DNA from: Rapana venosa
Taxonomy: Eukaryota; Mollusca; Gastropoda; Neogastropoda; Muricidae
Direction: 5' to 3'
Assembly (NCBI GenBank): GCA_028751875.1
Contig: CM054140.1
Span: forward strand, 47,323,051-47,387,050
DNA: 64,000 nt
Part shown: piece after piece, positions 21,895 to 34,261 of the stretch
How positions within the stretch are numbered: the stretch's first letter is position 1
Layout of the letters: every line of letters starts with the position of its first letter
The notes under the pieces: generated by a model
Told to the model about the DNA's origin: nothing
Seen by the model: only the letters and a program-made list of their open reading frames with translations
The model's database searches: none
Translations under genes and position numbers: made by a program

Positions 21895-22205
21895 TATCGT
21901 ACAGTGCTGCGCGCACAGTCCCATTGATCCTGTTCACGTGTGGCCGTACTATACCTGATCAGTGTGTGCGCGCACAGTCCCATTGATCCCTGTTCACGTG
22001 TGGCCTGTCTATACTCTGTACAGTGTGTGCGCGCACAGTCCCATTGATCCCTGTTCACGTGTGGCCTGTCTATACTCTGTACAGTGTGTGCGCGCACAGT
22101 CCCATTGATCCCTGTTCACGTGTGGCCTGTCTAACTACTGTACAGTGTGTGCGCGCACAGTCCCATTGATCCCTGTTCACGTGTGGCCTGTCTACACACT
22201 GTACA
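21895..22205. repeat. 61-bp tandem repeat, five units
   Basis: Each unit holds the palindrome TGCGCGCA, then CAGTCCCATTGATCCCTG, TTCACGTGTGGCC and TGTCTATACTCTGTACAG. Palindrome starts fall about 60-61 bp apart (near 21908, 21967, 22028, 22089, 22150). The first unit is the most diverged. Confidence 0.9.
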
Positions 22206-22534
22206 GCTACAATAACAGGGACTCGTCACCTGGAGACAGTGGTGGAAAGAATGATCGCGAAAATAGGAGAAGATAGAAGGCAGGAGGTTTGAAGATGACA
22301 AAAGTGCAGGAACGAGACAGAAGAGAATAGGGATAAAATAGAATAAAAGAATATTTTTAAAAAGCTCGTTTTTGTACATTCCCCCTCCCCCAACATAAAA
22401 AAACCAACAAAAACCACCACCAAAACAACCTAAAAATTACACCAAAGGATAGATTTTTTTTTACCCAAGCGCGGAAAAAAGTAGGGGGGGGGGGGGGGTT
22501 TAATGCATAAAAACCAGAGCACAGTTAAGTGCGA
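22206..22534. other. No gene seen
   Basis: A-rich and purine-rich sequence with a short G homopolymer at 22486-22498. No supportable ORF or known repeat. Confidence 0.6.
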
Positions 22535-22678
22535 ATATGTGTGTGTGTGTGTGTGTGTGTGTGTAGGGGTAGGGTGTTACACGTAAAGAAAGATGAGATA
22601 TGCAGACAAACACATAGATTACATAGACAGAAATACTGTAAACTGTGCGGGTGCTCTTGGTGTGTGTGTGTGTGTGTG

Positions 22679-22750
<72 letters not shown>

Positions 22751-22755
22751 GGCGC
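22535..22755. repeat. Two (GT)n microsatellites
   Basis: GT runs at 22537-22564 and 22660-22750, the second with an internal (CG)n block. Confidence 0.92.
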
Positions 22756-22939
22756 GCACAAAACTGATTTTTTTCTTCCCAGTACCATATTAATAAATAA
22801 TAAAAAGCTACACTGCCATAATTCTGTGAAAGTTTCACGCCCCTAAACAGGCTAGAACTTGGAAGTTTGTGTGAAAAGAAATGGACAAAAAGACATGCCA
22901 AAGATGCATCCACAAACTGCACCCTGGCTCACGTGTCAA

Positions 22940-23220
22940 AAGCTTTGTCAGTTAGTGATAATCCTAAGCTAAGTGTCAAGCTCCACATCAAAATGCTGTT
23001 TAGGCATCAACATTCTGAGACTTGTCTTCAGCCATGACAAACTCTAGCATAATAATCGGACCACTCCTTGAAACGAGAACAAAAAATCTTCTGAGATCAG
23101 GGTGATGTCTGCCTCTATGCTCGAAAGCAGTCACGCAATCACCCAGTGTGTACTTATGTTCCCACTGTAATTTCCAGGCGGAATGACCCGAGTCAAGAGT
23201 GCACATTATTATGGATGACC
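22940..23220. repeat. Candidate dispersed repeat K
   Basis: TTCAGCCATGACAAACTC and the following text recur loosely at 34630-34760. No coding potential beyond a 68-residue chance frame. 23221-23394 holds nothing clear. Confidence 0.35.
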
Positions 23221-23670
23221 GACACCCGGGGTGTTAAGTGAGGTTGGCTTTTCTCTTGGGGTTTGATTTATCCAAAGCTTTTTCGGATGGTTTATTTTTC
23301 AGTTAAGGTTACAGTGCGGTTACTTATGGAGGGAACTGGTTGTTGAGTCTTTGAGGGTGCCCCCACGGTCGTCAGACTACGGGACAGATAGATAGATAGA
23401 ATGGATTGACCTATCAAATTATGAATCTGATGATGGGATTGAAGATACTCCACCTAAAAGCCAGCGTGAAATGCTGTTCGCATTTGTGGATCAGAGAGAG
23501 AGAGCTACATGGTTATTTGGTAGTGGTGGTTGGTTCATACAGATCGGATAACTCCGCTGGGACTCCACTATAATCTATAATGTGGTTGGTTGGTTACGCA
23601 GCAGTTTACATCATGCTTAATGACAAGGATGAAAACATTTGCAGGACAGGTACATTATTAAAGCGGAGAG

Positions 23671-23749
<79 letters not shown>

Positions 23750-23751
23750 CA

Positions 23752-24105
<354 letters not shown>

Positions 24106-24582
24106 TCAGAGAAAAAAAGAGACAGGCAGAGAGAGAAAGACAAGATACAGAGAGAGAAATGGTCGGAACTGCAGAAAGCTTCACAATCAAGAGAAACGGA
24201 CAAAAAGATGTGCCAATGGCATACATACCCACATATGACTGTACTGCAATGGAACACTGCTTGCTCTACAGCCTTCCTCGTGCTTCATGTTTCAGAGACC
24301 ACAGCAGGCTGGCAGCTGACATGCAGAAGAAGAGAGTGTAAAGAGGACGAGCCTCGCCTGGGGACAACTTTAACGACTGGTTCCAGACTTGGAATAGCTG
24401 GAAGGCTGGGTGGCGGCTGAGCTTATGTCTCTCCTGCGATCCCACGTCAGGTGCTGACTGATGCACTCACCAAAAGTCATCACCAAGGCCAGGTAGGCTG
24501 TAGGTTTGCTGCGGTTCGACTTGCTTAGGTTGGGCTTGTAAGCATGAGTAGGTAGCATGTTTGATGCTTGATCCAAGGTTCT

Positions 24583-24855
24583 ATTTATTTATTTATTCTT
24601 TTATATCGAGGATAATGGAATAAGCACTTATGTGCTTTTTTACATCCAGTCCCCGTGTGTATGCGGATTTGTCAATTCTGTCATCTGTTCCCACCGGCAC
24701 ACAATGGCCTACTCTTACGAAAAGTGGAATAGGATTTAACGTGTGCGCAAGATGTTCTGCGTGCGTTCGCACACGGCACCTCGGTTTATGGTCTCATCCG
24801 AAGGACTTTCGGGGAGAGTGGAGTCTGCACTGATGTTAACTCCAGAGGAAAAGAT
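24583..24855 (-). repeat. SINE A at the end of unit 1
   Basis: Minus-strand body and tail ending (TAAA)n; the 5' part stops at GTTAACTCCAGAGG and passes into GATGGTGGTGGATTGAGC. The same junction occurs in unit 2. Confidence 0.85.
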
Positions 24856-25282
24856 GGTGGTGGATTGAGCTATCAAATTATGAATCTGATGATAGATTGA
24901 GAATATTCCACCTAAAAGCCAGCATTAATGCTGTTCAAATTTTTTTTTAAATTGTGGATCAGAGAATACTTATTGGTAGTTTGGTAGTGGTGGTTGGTTC
25001 ATACAGTCCCAAAATCGGAAAACTCCGCTGGGACTCCAATATAATCACAGAAAGATTGTTCGTATTTATCAAAGAGTATGTGGTTGGTTCGTTGGTAGGT
25101 TACACGACAGTTTAAGAGCTGTAAATCGTGCATATTAAAATTAACAGAAAAAGTGTCGGTGAGAACACTGAATACGTTTGCAGGATGGGTACGTTACAAA
25201 AGGGAATTGGAGAGAGGGGTGGGGAGGAAGGAGAGATAAGAGAGAGAGAGAGAAAGTGAGAGAAACAGGCAGGCAGACAGAT

Positions 25283-25333
<51 letters not shown>

Positions 25334-26060
25334 TCAGAGAGAACGATAGAGAGGGAGAAAAAGAGAGAAATGGTCAGGACTCCAGAAAGCTTCACTATCA
25401 AAAGAAACAGACAAAAAGATGTGCCCATGACATACATACCCACATATGACTGTACTGCAATGGAACACTGCTTGCTATACGGCCTTCCTGGTGCTCCATG
25501 TTTCAGAGACCACAGCAGGCTGGCAGCTGACATGCAGAAGAAGAGAGTGTAAAGAGGACGAGCCTCGCCTGGGGACAACTTTAACGACTGGTTCCAGACT
25601 TGGAATAGCTGGAAGGCTGGATGGCGGCTGAGCTTATGTCTCTCCTGCGATCCCACATCAGGTGTTGACTGATGCTCTCACCAAAAGTCATCACCAAGGC
25701 CAGGTAGGCTCTAGGTTTGCTGCGGATTTTTTCTTCCTTAGGCTGGGTGTGTAAGCATGAGTAGGTAGGATGTTTGATGCTTGATCCAAGGTTCTATTTA
25801 TTTATTTATTTTATATCGAGGATAATGGAATAAACATATATGAGCTTTTTTACATCCAGTCCCTGTGTGTATGCGGATTTGTCAATTCTGTCATCTGTTC
25901 CCACCGGCACGCAATGGCCTACTCTTACGAAAAGTGGAACAGGATTTAACGTGTGCCTAAGATGTTCTGCGTGCGTTCGCACACGGGACCTCGATTTAGT
26001 CTCATCCGAAGGACTTTTGGGGAAGAGTGGAGTCTGCACTGATGTTAACTCAAGAGGAAA
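24856..26060. repeat. Segmental duplication, unit 2
   Basis: Repeats unit 1: GGATTGAGCTATCAAATTAT, the TAACTCCGCT-like segment, a GA array (25287-25330), the GCTTCACTATCAAAAGAAAC block, then a minus-strand SINE A (25797-26055). It lacks the extra SINE at 23752. The conserved 60-residue frame ends at the same stop (AGAGTGTAA). Confidence 0.8.
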
Positions 26061-26240
26061 ATATGGTGGTGGATTGAGCTATCAAATTATGAATCTGATG
26101 ATAGATTGAGAACCACTTGGTAGTTGGTTCATACAGTCCCTAAATCGGATAACTCCGCTGGGGTTCCAATATAATCAAAGAAAGATTGTTCGCATTTATC
26201 AAAGAGTATGTGGTTGGTTGGTTAGTACACGTTTGATCCA
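26061..26240. repeat. Segmental duplication, truncated unit 3
   Basis: Begins ATATGGTGGTGGATTGAGC after the SINE A of unit 2, with an internal deletion, and ends near GTGGTTGGTTGGTTAG. Confidence 0.75.
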
Positions 26241-26439
26241 AGGCTCCGGGGTTTGAACCTAATTTGCAACAGCTGGGTGTTAGATTAGATTTTCTATGCT
26301 GAGCCATGTCTATGCAGATTCCAGTTGCCTTTCAGACCTTGTTAAGTTTTGAAATCAGTGTCCTATGTGTTCAGATGCAAAGTAATCCTGCATGGATATT
26401 ATACATCCACTCCATGTTTACAAAGACTGATGGTCTGAG

Positions 26440-26710
26440 TGACAAAACGAACACGCACGCACGTTAGACACCATCCCTGCAGATGGAATGCAGCAGCCTT
26501 CATGATGGGAAGAGGTTACAATACACAAAAATCTCACTAGTGGGGAATCTTGCAGTTCCTGAAATGAAGATGACTGGAGGTGCTTCTTTAAAAAAAAAAT
26601 TTTTGAAAATAAAATCCTAAGGATGGAATGTAGCAGCCTATATGATAGGAAGCGGTTACATGCACACAAAAATCTCACTAGTGGTGAACCCTGCAGTTCT
26701 TGGAATGAAG
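26440..26710 (+). repeat. Two tandem copies of tail module D
   Basis: GATGGAATGCAGCAGCC at about 26481 and GATGGAATGTAGCAGCC at about 26622 each lead to AAAAATCTCACTAGTGG, TTGCAGTTC or CTGCAGTTC, and GAAGATGACT. 26711-27305 contains no gene. Confidence 0.6.
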
Positions 26711-27305
26711 ATGACTAGGATGACCAGGGATGCTTGTAATAAAAAAAAAAATTTTAATATCAAGGAAAGGAAACAAAAAAGCCTTTGCATGCACGCTTCA
26801 GAGAAGGAATGTATTCAGAATGACTGAATAAAAAATCACTACTTTTGTGATGGAAGATTGCACATAGGAATCTGTCATACAGGATTTGATTTGGGTAAGT
26901 ATGGTAGGTGTAGTTGTTGTTGGTGTTCCATCAGTAAGTTCAGCAAGCTCGTCATTACTGCTAACTTTTTGCCTTTCAGTCAAAGAAATATATAAAATGT
27001 AGTGTAGTACAATGCTATACTATTTATTTTGCTGTAACCGTTTCCTCGTTTTCTTCCCAAAATGATATTTTCCTTGCAGTAAAGTCATAATTGCCCGTGA
27101 TTTATGTAATACATGCAGGATCAGCTTTCGGTGGTAAAAAGATGGTAACCTTTTTAGGCAAGTTGTGCTTTTCATTTTGTTCTGTCCTTATCAACTGCAG
27201 GTTAGGCTTGTTCCTGTCTCATCTCCTGTGATGCTCCCCTGATGCTGTTGCAGCGTTGCTCGTTCCTATCTCTTCACCGTAGGTTTAGAGACAGCAACGG
27301 CTTAG

Positions 27306-27592
27306 TAAAGGTGCTCCATACCATAAGTCGTAGGAGAGTGAGGCGTCAGAGACCTCGCTTCTCTAGGGGCCAGCATATTGAGGGTGGCGCCCATCTCCTC
27401 TCCCTTCCTGCTTTACCTTCCCTGACCCTAAAGAGGCAGGTACTCATTTACAGCTGGGTGAACTGGGGGACTGTACTGAAGCCAAAGCACGCAAACGATC
27501 CACCCATCCAAGTGGTAACCACGCTCGATGCTCCTTAACCTTGGCTGGGGGGAAAGCGAGTGCTCCGACCACTGAGCTATCCCGTCCACAGC
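27306..27592 (-). repeat. SINE B, complete
   Basis: Minus strand: GGACGGGATAGCTCAGTGGT, the 5S-like segment (TTGGATGGGTGGATCG, with a small insertion), body CAGCTGTAAATGAGTACC, and the 3' end near GGTATGGAGCACCTTT. Confidence 0.82.
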
Positions 27593-27649
27593 AGCTTAGT
27601 AGTGAAAACTCCCCCCGCCCCCATTCAGTGTGATTGATTTTGTCAAACA

Positions 27650-27722
27650 GGGTAAAAAGGGCGAGGCTGGGATTCGAACCCAGAACCTTGTGCAGGCATT
27701 TTAAACACCTTACCACCTTCCA
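27650..27722 (-). repeat. Isolated tRNA-like head E
   Basis: Minus-strand GGTGGTAAGGTGTTTAAAA and B box GGGTTCGAATCCCAGC. Matches the head seen at 1520-1625. Confidence 0.55.
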
Positions 27723-27846
27723 TTTTTGTTGACAGTTTGATGAAGACCTTGACAGATTTATTGCATGTGAATTAATAAAAGTTAAGTACAAGTGTTGTGT
27801 ATGTGATGAGAAGTGAGTGGATGTGTGTGAGCCATTTCTCCAACCA

Positions 27847-28097
27847 TAGTGGGTCTCTGCTGGTCAGAAAGCAAGTCTCTAAGGGTCAGACGGCAAGTCT
27901 CTGCTGGTCAGACGGCAAATCTCTGCTGGTCAGACGGCAAGTCTCTGAGGGTCAGACGGCAAGTCTCTGCGGGTCAGACGGCAAGTCTCTGCGGGTCAGA
28001 CGGCAAGTCTCTGCTGGTCAGACGGCAAGTCTCTGCTGGTCAGACGGCAAGTCTCTGAGGGTCAGACGGCAAGTCTCTGCTGGTCAAAAGACTGCAA
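27847..28097. repeat. 22-bp minisatellite, ~11 units
   Basis: Unit CTCTGCTGGTCAGACGGCAAG plus one T, with CTGCGGG and CTGAGGG variants. Units are very similar, implying recent homogenisation. 22 is not a multiple of three, so the long plus frame is not evidence of a protein. Confidence 0.95.
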
Positions 28098-28195
28098 GTT
28101 GGATACAAAGTGACATTCTGCCAATCAAAACAAACCAAGGAAAGTCCTGCAACTCATTATTATTCACATTTTATGTAGAATATAAGGGAGAAGGG

Positions 28196-28640
28196 GGGAG
28201 ATAAAGGGGGCTGGGAGGAGAGGGGGGGGGGGGAGGAAGGGGCTGAGGAGGAGGAGGAGGGAGGTAAAGGGGGGGGGAGGTAAAGGGGGGGGTAAGGGGC
28301 GGGAGGAGGAGGTGGGGAGGTAAAGGGGGGGAGGTAAAGGGGGGGAGGTAAAGGGGGCTGGGAGGAGGGGAGGTAAAGGGTGGGGAGGTAAAGGGGGCTG
28401 GGAGGAGGAGGTGGGGAGGTAAAGGGGGGCTGGGAGGAGGTAAAGGGGGCTGGGAGGAGGTAAGGGGTTGGGAGGTGGGAGGTAAAGGGGGCTGGGAGGA
28501 GGAGGAGGTGGGGAGGTAAAGGGGGCTGGGAGGAGGTAAAGGGGGCTGGGAGGGAGGTAAAGGGGGCTGGGAGGAGGTAAAGGGGGCTGGGAGGAGGTAA
28601 AGGGGGCTGGGAGGAGGTTTTGAGGTTACTGGACGGGAGG
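28196..28640. repeat. G-rich purine minisatellite
   Basis: Repeats of GGAGGTAAAGGGGGCTGG with many G runs of 3-9. The plus strand is almost wholly purine for 440 bp. Pro/Leu-rich minus frames are artefacts. Confidence 0.9.
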
Positions 28641-28699
28641 GGGGGGCTCACCTGACCACCAAGGCCAAACTGGGGCAGGGGGAGACAAAAAGTAATCTG

Positions 28700-31600
28700 G
28701 AACATAATACGGCCAAAGGACAAGCTAACTTCACAAAATCAAATCGATACACTGCACGTCTAAATACAAGTTCAATTCAATACAATCAAGTTCAATTCAA
28801 TACAATCAGCTGCCGTTTTGTGTCAACGATAAACTAAAACACATCTGTGTAGCAATGGAAAATGTCTGCCTTCATTCTGGACGATTCTGAAAGGATGCTC
28901 GCCACACTGCTTGTATCAATACCGACTGCCTGACTAAAAATCTGCTACTGCTTTCACCGTCGCTGACCACCATGGTGAACTACGCAGTTCTCAACAAGCA
29001 AATTCATGAAAAATCATACAACTTTTTCCTGTGGTTAAAAGCTGGAAGACAAGCAGTTCTAAAGGTTCTGAAATCTTTTCCCATGCTGATAAGAGAGGAA
29101 ATGCTGCTCACAGTGCCAACCACATAGGTAAACTAGTCCAGTGGTTACACTGTCATTCTGGTGATCCGAAGGTTTTGTGGACGATCCTATAAAGTGAGGT
29201 CCCGTGTTCAAACGTGTGTACAGTTTTGCACACACTTTCCTCCATTTGATGAAGAGCAGGCCAGCTATGAATGCCACCTGCAGAGAGATGGGCTCTACCA
29301 GGCTTGACTTGCCCCAAATACACTGCATGAAAGCATCCCTAAGGTGCCCTACAGACTCCCCACCCCAGAGAAGAAAATTTGGAGGGAAGGGGGACCTCTG
29401 CCTTTGGCCTAGGTCCATAGCCAAGACACAAATAAAATTGCATTTTGGCAGGACAAGGCTAACGTAAAGAAAAACTCGTCCCATGCAAAGTATTGGGTTT
29501 TTTTATATCACTAGGGCACATCTGACACTGCCTGCAAAAATCATTACAATATAACTCCAAATACCGCAAACTTTTGAATACAATGAAGAAAAAAAAGGTC
29601 AAGTGGTGGCCATATTGCTGAATAAGCCGTAACAAACACAAGTCTACATGAAGCACAATGTCAGTCGCTACTTACCACTGGCTTCTCTTCATCAGTTTTG
29701 CTGATTTTCCACTGCCTCTTCTTTTCCCTATACATCTATACATCTTGATCTATACATCTTTTAAACATATTTCAGTATTTGTCATGATTTTTACAAAAAA
29801 CTTATGCCAAACTGTTAGCAAACAAGAGCATCCAAGTTTTATCAACAGAAAATGATACATAACCCTGAGAACCCATTACTTATTCTTTTAGTAACATGCA
29901 CAGATTTTATCTCAAGCTTACACCTTCAGGAAACAAGTTATGATACAACACAAAAACAAAACAAGTAACTAAAAAAATATTTTAAAATGCAAGTTTGGTG
30001 ATGGATTTTTTCCTCAAAATTATGATCCTTCAGCAATGCAGGGTATGCCACAGGGGTACATTTTTTAAGGGGGGAAAATCTTACTTATGATAGTCTGTAA
30101 TTACAGTAGTTGGCCTACTTAATCCATGAAAACTGCTTGTATAAGACAAAAATATTGATAACAATATGACCATAGGTCTCCTATCATTGCTAATTTTGCA
30201 GGGGGAAAAAATCCTAAAAATCATATCTTCACTTGTCAAAGATCTGGTATTGTTACACAGAAGTATTCACTAAACAACTTACCTCATGGACGCTTTGCAC
30301 AGAATTCACAGCATGAACAGACAAAAGATGTACACTGGCATTTTTAGCACCACAGGAGACAAACAGACCTATGACACTTTCAGATTGCAGCCAACTGACC
30401 AAAGATGCTGAAAACTGGACAGAAAGTGATGTAGCCAGAGCTCAATGTTCAACATCTGCTGGTGAACATCTTATTCTCATAGACCTAACTAAAACCTTTC
30501 AAGAGGAATAAAATGAACACTGGAAGAAGGACATCCTAAAAACTTTCAATCAATACTGCAAATGAACCAGCTCAAACAATTAAAAAAAAGAAAAGAAGAA
30601 GAAAAGATTTATACAAAGTGAATCATCAACCCAACTTGGGCCAGACTTTGGAAATTCAGACTTGCTTGAACCAATCCAATATGGCAGTGAACTATTTATC
30701 AAATATCCATCAATAATGATAAGGGAGCAAATAAAATACTTGCCACGTGTTGGTGGTGAACTACTATTACATCAATAATTCTTCTGTACTGTGTGTAAGA
30801 TTTCAAAAACAGGGTTTTAAGAGTCTTAAAACATGAGAGAGAGAGAGAACAAAAAAAGACATCCTTCCCTCCTCAACCTACCACTACTCACCCTATTTGA
30901 GTGAACAAAGGCTGCTGACCAATCTAAACAGCTACAGCACATCTTCACTGTCTTGACAGCTGAGGTCAACTTGTTGCTTCTGCAATGAACAGCTATGAGA
31001 TTGTTTCCTTTCTTAACTGCAAGTTCTCAACCTTTTATTTCATCTTGTCTTCTGATCTTTGTGCAATCAATACTGCTCAGGAAACAAAAAGGTTCTCTAA
31101 CGGTAATCAGGAAAATTCCAAAGTCAGTAAAAGTGCTCTGAGTACCATTTCACCATGAATCAGCAATGCACAAAGCAAACAACTCTTTCTGGACAGGGCG
31201 ACAGAAAATACATCTTTCCAGCACTTTAAAAAACTAGCGACATGCTTCGGTCACTGTTATGTTTTCTGAATAAAAGTACATAACCTTTGTATTGCTCACA
31301 GACTTGTCTTTAAAATGAAGAGCAATTTCGGTCAGGTGGAAACAGAGATGGGTCAGAGCTGAAGCGCTCAGCGCATCAGACTTCAACAGGTGCGGTGGTG
31401 CTTGACTAAATATACGTTATACAAACGACAAGCAGTTACAGCACGTCCAATGTCAAATGATCCGACTTGTTCTTTTTCTCATGCACAAGACAGGATAACT
31501 GCTTGAAATTTTAAAGTGACCAGATGACATAAAATATGGCAATCCTGCAATTCTCAACACTGCCCATTAAGAATGGCTTAAAAAAATACCCACAAGTTAC

Positions 31601-32765
31601 CTCGAACCACAAAATGGTATACCAATAAGAACATGCAAATAGCATTCCAAAGGACACATACACATACACACCTACATACATAGTTCAGAACTAGCCTCGG
31701 AAATAACATTCAGTAGTAATATTGTTCATGACTAGTCGAACTATGGAATCCAGTACACATGCAGGAAAATGAAAAACAGGAGACCTTGCTCAACCTTCAG
31801 CACTTCCACCCCCCCCCCCCCCCCCCCCCCCCAAATCAACACAGGCTGGCCACCCAACACTGTTACAGGAGCTTTGTTCTCTTCTCTTTAACAAAAAAAA
31901 GAAAAAATCTTGAAAATCTTCAGACTTGTCAGCTGATGCGCATGATACATGTTGATTCAGTAATGAAACGATATATGATCAGGTCATTCTTTACTGCAAA
32001 TCCACAACCTCGCATTCCAATTAGTTTTTCCAATCTTCATACACCCAAGCGCTCTGCCAATCAGAAACAGTGACAAAAATGGCACTTGGCAAAACTACCA
32101 GTTATACACACAGCAACTGCAGGGACACATCTGTAGGTCCATGATGCAGCCTTTCTCTACATTGTGTGTGACCTCATCAGTGCATGTCATGGCTCAAACT
32201 TGAAGAAGATGACCCGTTATGCCAGAATCCTGCTACAGCCCAACATAGAATCAACACATTCACTACCATGACCATTTCTTATTGATGTAATTAATAGCCC
32301 ACACACTTTAGATTTTTTTTTAAAGGCAACAACAAAGACTAGAAATAAAAATAAATACATAAAAGAATTTTTTTAAATAGATAAAAACCATCAGTCCTTA
32401 GTAACAAACAAAAAAACCCAACCAACCAACCAAACAGCAAGTCAAACTGATCTCAAGATTCCTCACTGTTCTGGTATCACTACGCTCAGGTACATTCCAG
32501 AATGTACACGTCTTTCAGTTTTTCATCTCTTCTCCCTTAAACCTCACCGAGGAGACATACCGACACTGCACTCAAGGTGTTCAGACAGTATAATGCGTCT
32601 CCGGCAAGTGGGACCTGGCGGAGTCCATATTTCTTCAGGCTGAAGAGTGCATGCTGGGCCACCAAACCTGGCTTGCACTTCTACAACCCAATCATACTGT
32701 TTAGAGCCCTGCTGTCCATAGAGTTGTCGCTATGTTAAAAATTTAAATCTCAGAGTAAAAACGTT
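28700..32765. other. Quiet, mostly unique DNA without a gene
   Basis: About 4 kb with few microsatellites (a C homopolymer at 31809-31832 only). No frame shows a domain or spliced similarity I recognise. It lies downstream of MED23 on the minus strand, so part could be its 3' UTR; I could not fix a polyadenylation site. Confidence 0.5.
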
Positions 32766-32769
32766 TCAA

Positions 32770-33005
32770 CTTTGTACACGGATTAAAACAAGACTGATAA
32801 AAACCAAGTGTGCCACACAGTGTACGTGCACACACACATATATTATCATTGACAATCTCATCCCCAAAGGATCTGCAAGGGTGCCGAGTTCGAACCAATG
32901 TAACCCTCCTGGGCAAGTCCCTTCACACAGACACCTTTGGTAAGGACTCCAACCTGCATCACCATCAGCTTGCACCTCAAACCACCAGGCTAGTCCATAC
33001 CCCTC
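32770..33005 (-). repeat. tRNA-headed SINE-like repeat G
   Basis: Minus strand: A box-like GGACTAGCCTGGTGGTTTGA, B box GGTTCGAACTC about 90 bases later, then GGGATGAGATTGTCAATG. Single copy in the window. Confidence 0.4.
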
Positions 33006-33169
33006 CCTCCCCAGCTCAAGTAAATACACGATGAATAAAACGATAAATTAAAGATAAAATGAAACCAAAACAAAAAGGAGAGGATCAGAGAGATGTACAA
33101 GTTGTGGTTTAGCTTTGATCAGGAATTATCTCTCACCTCAAGTTTTTTCTGGGTGGTTTTTTTGGGTTT

Positions 33170-33577
33170 TTTGTGTGCCAGTCTTTGGCTAGAGTTCTGA
33201 GATTCTGCGTAAGCGACCGTTTTCACCTACCATTAAGGTAGCTGCATTCCGACTTCAGGGATGGTGTCTAAACATGACACCTATGTGCATGCGTTTTTTA
33301 AAATATATTATCTGTTCCTACCAGCGTGAATGGCCTACTCTTCCAAAAGGTGGAAAAGGTCTTTTTTTTTAAACATGTGAGCAAAATGTCCTGTGTCCAT
33401 TTGCACACATGGTCTCAGTGTACCGTCTCATCTGAAAGACTTTGGAGGAGTGGAGTCAGTACTAATGCTAAGTCCAGGGTAAAATCCCTAAAACAGGCAT
33501 TGCCTCTGTGGTGGCTCAATCCCAGGCCGTCAGATAACAAGCACAACGCTCTAACCACTAGGCTATCATGCCCCCAA
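33170..33577 (-). repeat. SINE A body with D tail
   Basis: Minus strand: head (33500-33577), A body with GATGAGACGGTACACTGAG, then tail D from about 33290 down to 33175 (GAAGTCGGAATGCAGCTACC to TCTAGCCAAAGAC). Confidence 0.8.
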
Positions 33578-33805
33578 GATTCATTTCATAAGTTATGATA
33601 CCTGAAGCGATACAAAATAAAAAGTCTATGCCTGTAAACCAACAAAACAGATTCCCATACATTTGAAATACATTTTCCCCGCATTTGAAATCCCCACGTA
33701 AAGCTGAAGTAGTCCAAACATAATCACAACAAGTTCACGTCCTTTTGCATACGTCAGGCGACGATGACGACGACGACGGTGAGGGCTATGACAACCCGTC
33801 ACTCG

Positions 33806-33928
33806 TCAATCAAGTTCATCATCTTTGGATATATCCTGCATACGGGTGAACCTCAGATGACTGCCCTCAATCTGGATGCCAGCGTTGGAAGTGAAAGGCT
33901 GCAACACTAGCTTCCAGAGGGGCTCCAT
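33806..33928 (-). CDS. Candidate small terminal coding exon, unidentified
   Basis: A minus-strand open segment of 40 codons ends in TGA at 33806. It is preceded by an acceptor-like TTCCTTCACAG and begins ATGGAGCCC. It reads MEPLWKLVLQPFTSN and later HLRFTRMQDISKDDELD: hydrophilic, without low complexity, and with coding-like composition. It lies 189 bp past the MED23 stop. It could be an alternative last exon of MED23 (the weak AAC|GTGGAC site in the last exon has the right phase), the last exon of another gene, or chance. Confidence 0.35.
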   Translation of the reverse strand: MEPLWKLVLQPFTSNAGIQIEGSHLRFTRMQDISKDDELD

Positions 33929-34116
33929 CTGTGAAGGAAGAAGACCTTCTGCAGTCCACTTCTCCCTGCAATTTCTTGCCACTCTATCATCCTCACAACT
34001 TCACCTCCTACTCCGGATATCCCGAGCCGCACAGAAAGTCTCTGAGGACTGTTGTCAGAACACATTCACTACACACTACCCCAGCATCAGCACGACAGCG
34101 AGGCAGCACAGAGGCA

Positions 34117-34261
34117 TCACCGCTGCTGCTCGGGCATCTCGTCCACGTTGATGTGAGAGATGAAACGCAGCCTCAGCTTGAGCGAAGCGCGGAGGTTGCA
34201 GATCAGTTTCTCCACTTCGTTTTTCACGCCGTCCCCGACGAACATGTACTTGATGTGGTAG
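34117..34261 (-). CDS. MED23: MED23 coding block 17 with stop codon
   Basis: Acceptor TGCCCAG|C. Reads YHIKYMFVGDGVKNEVEKLI, then CNLRASLKLRLRFISHINVD and a short end, stop TGA at 34117. The C-terminal tail is much shorter than the ~35 Pro/Ala/Gln-rich residues that follow HIS in vertebrates. Confidence 0.93.

Noticed and set aside
24159..24341. Protein-coding gene in the segmental duplication
   Set aside because: The 60-residue frame is conserved between units but I recognise no family, and differences between copies include many amino-acid changes. Kept only as an observation.
27847..28097. CRISPR-like array
   Set aside because: The 22-bp units are contiguous with no variable spacers, and the window is animal DNA.
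29059..29484. 141-residue minus-strand open frame as a gene
   Set aside because: No recognisable domain or splice support; composition like the surrounding non-coding DNA.
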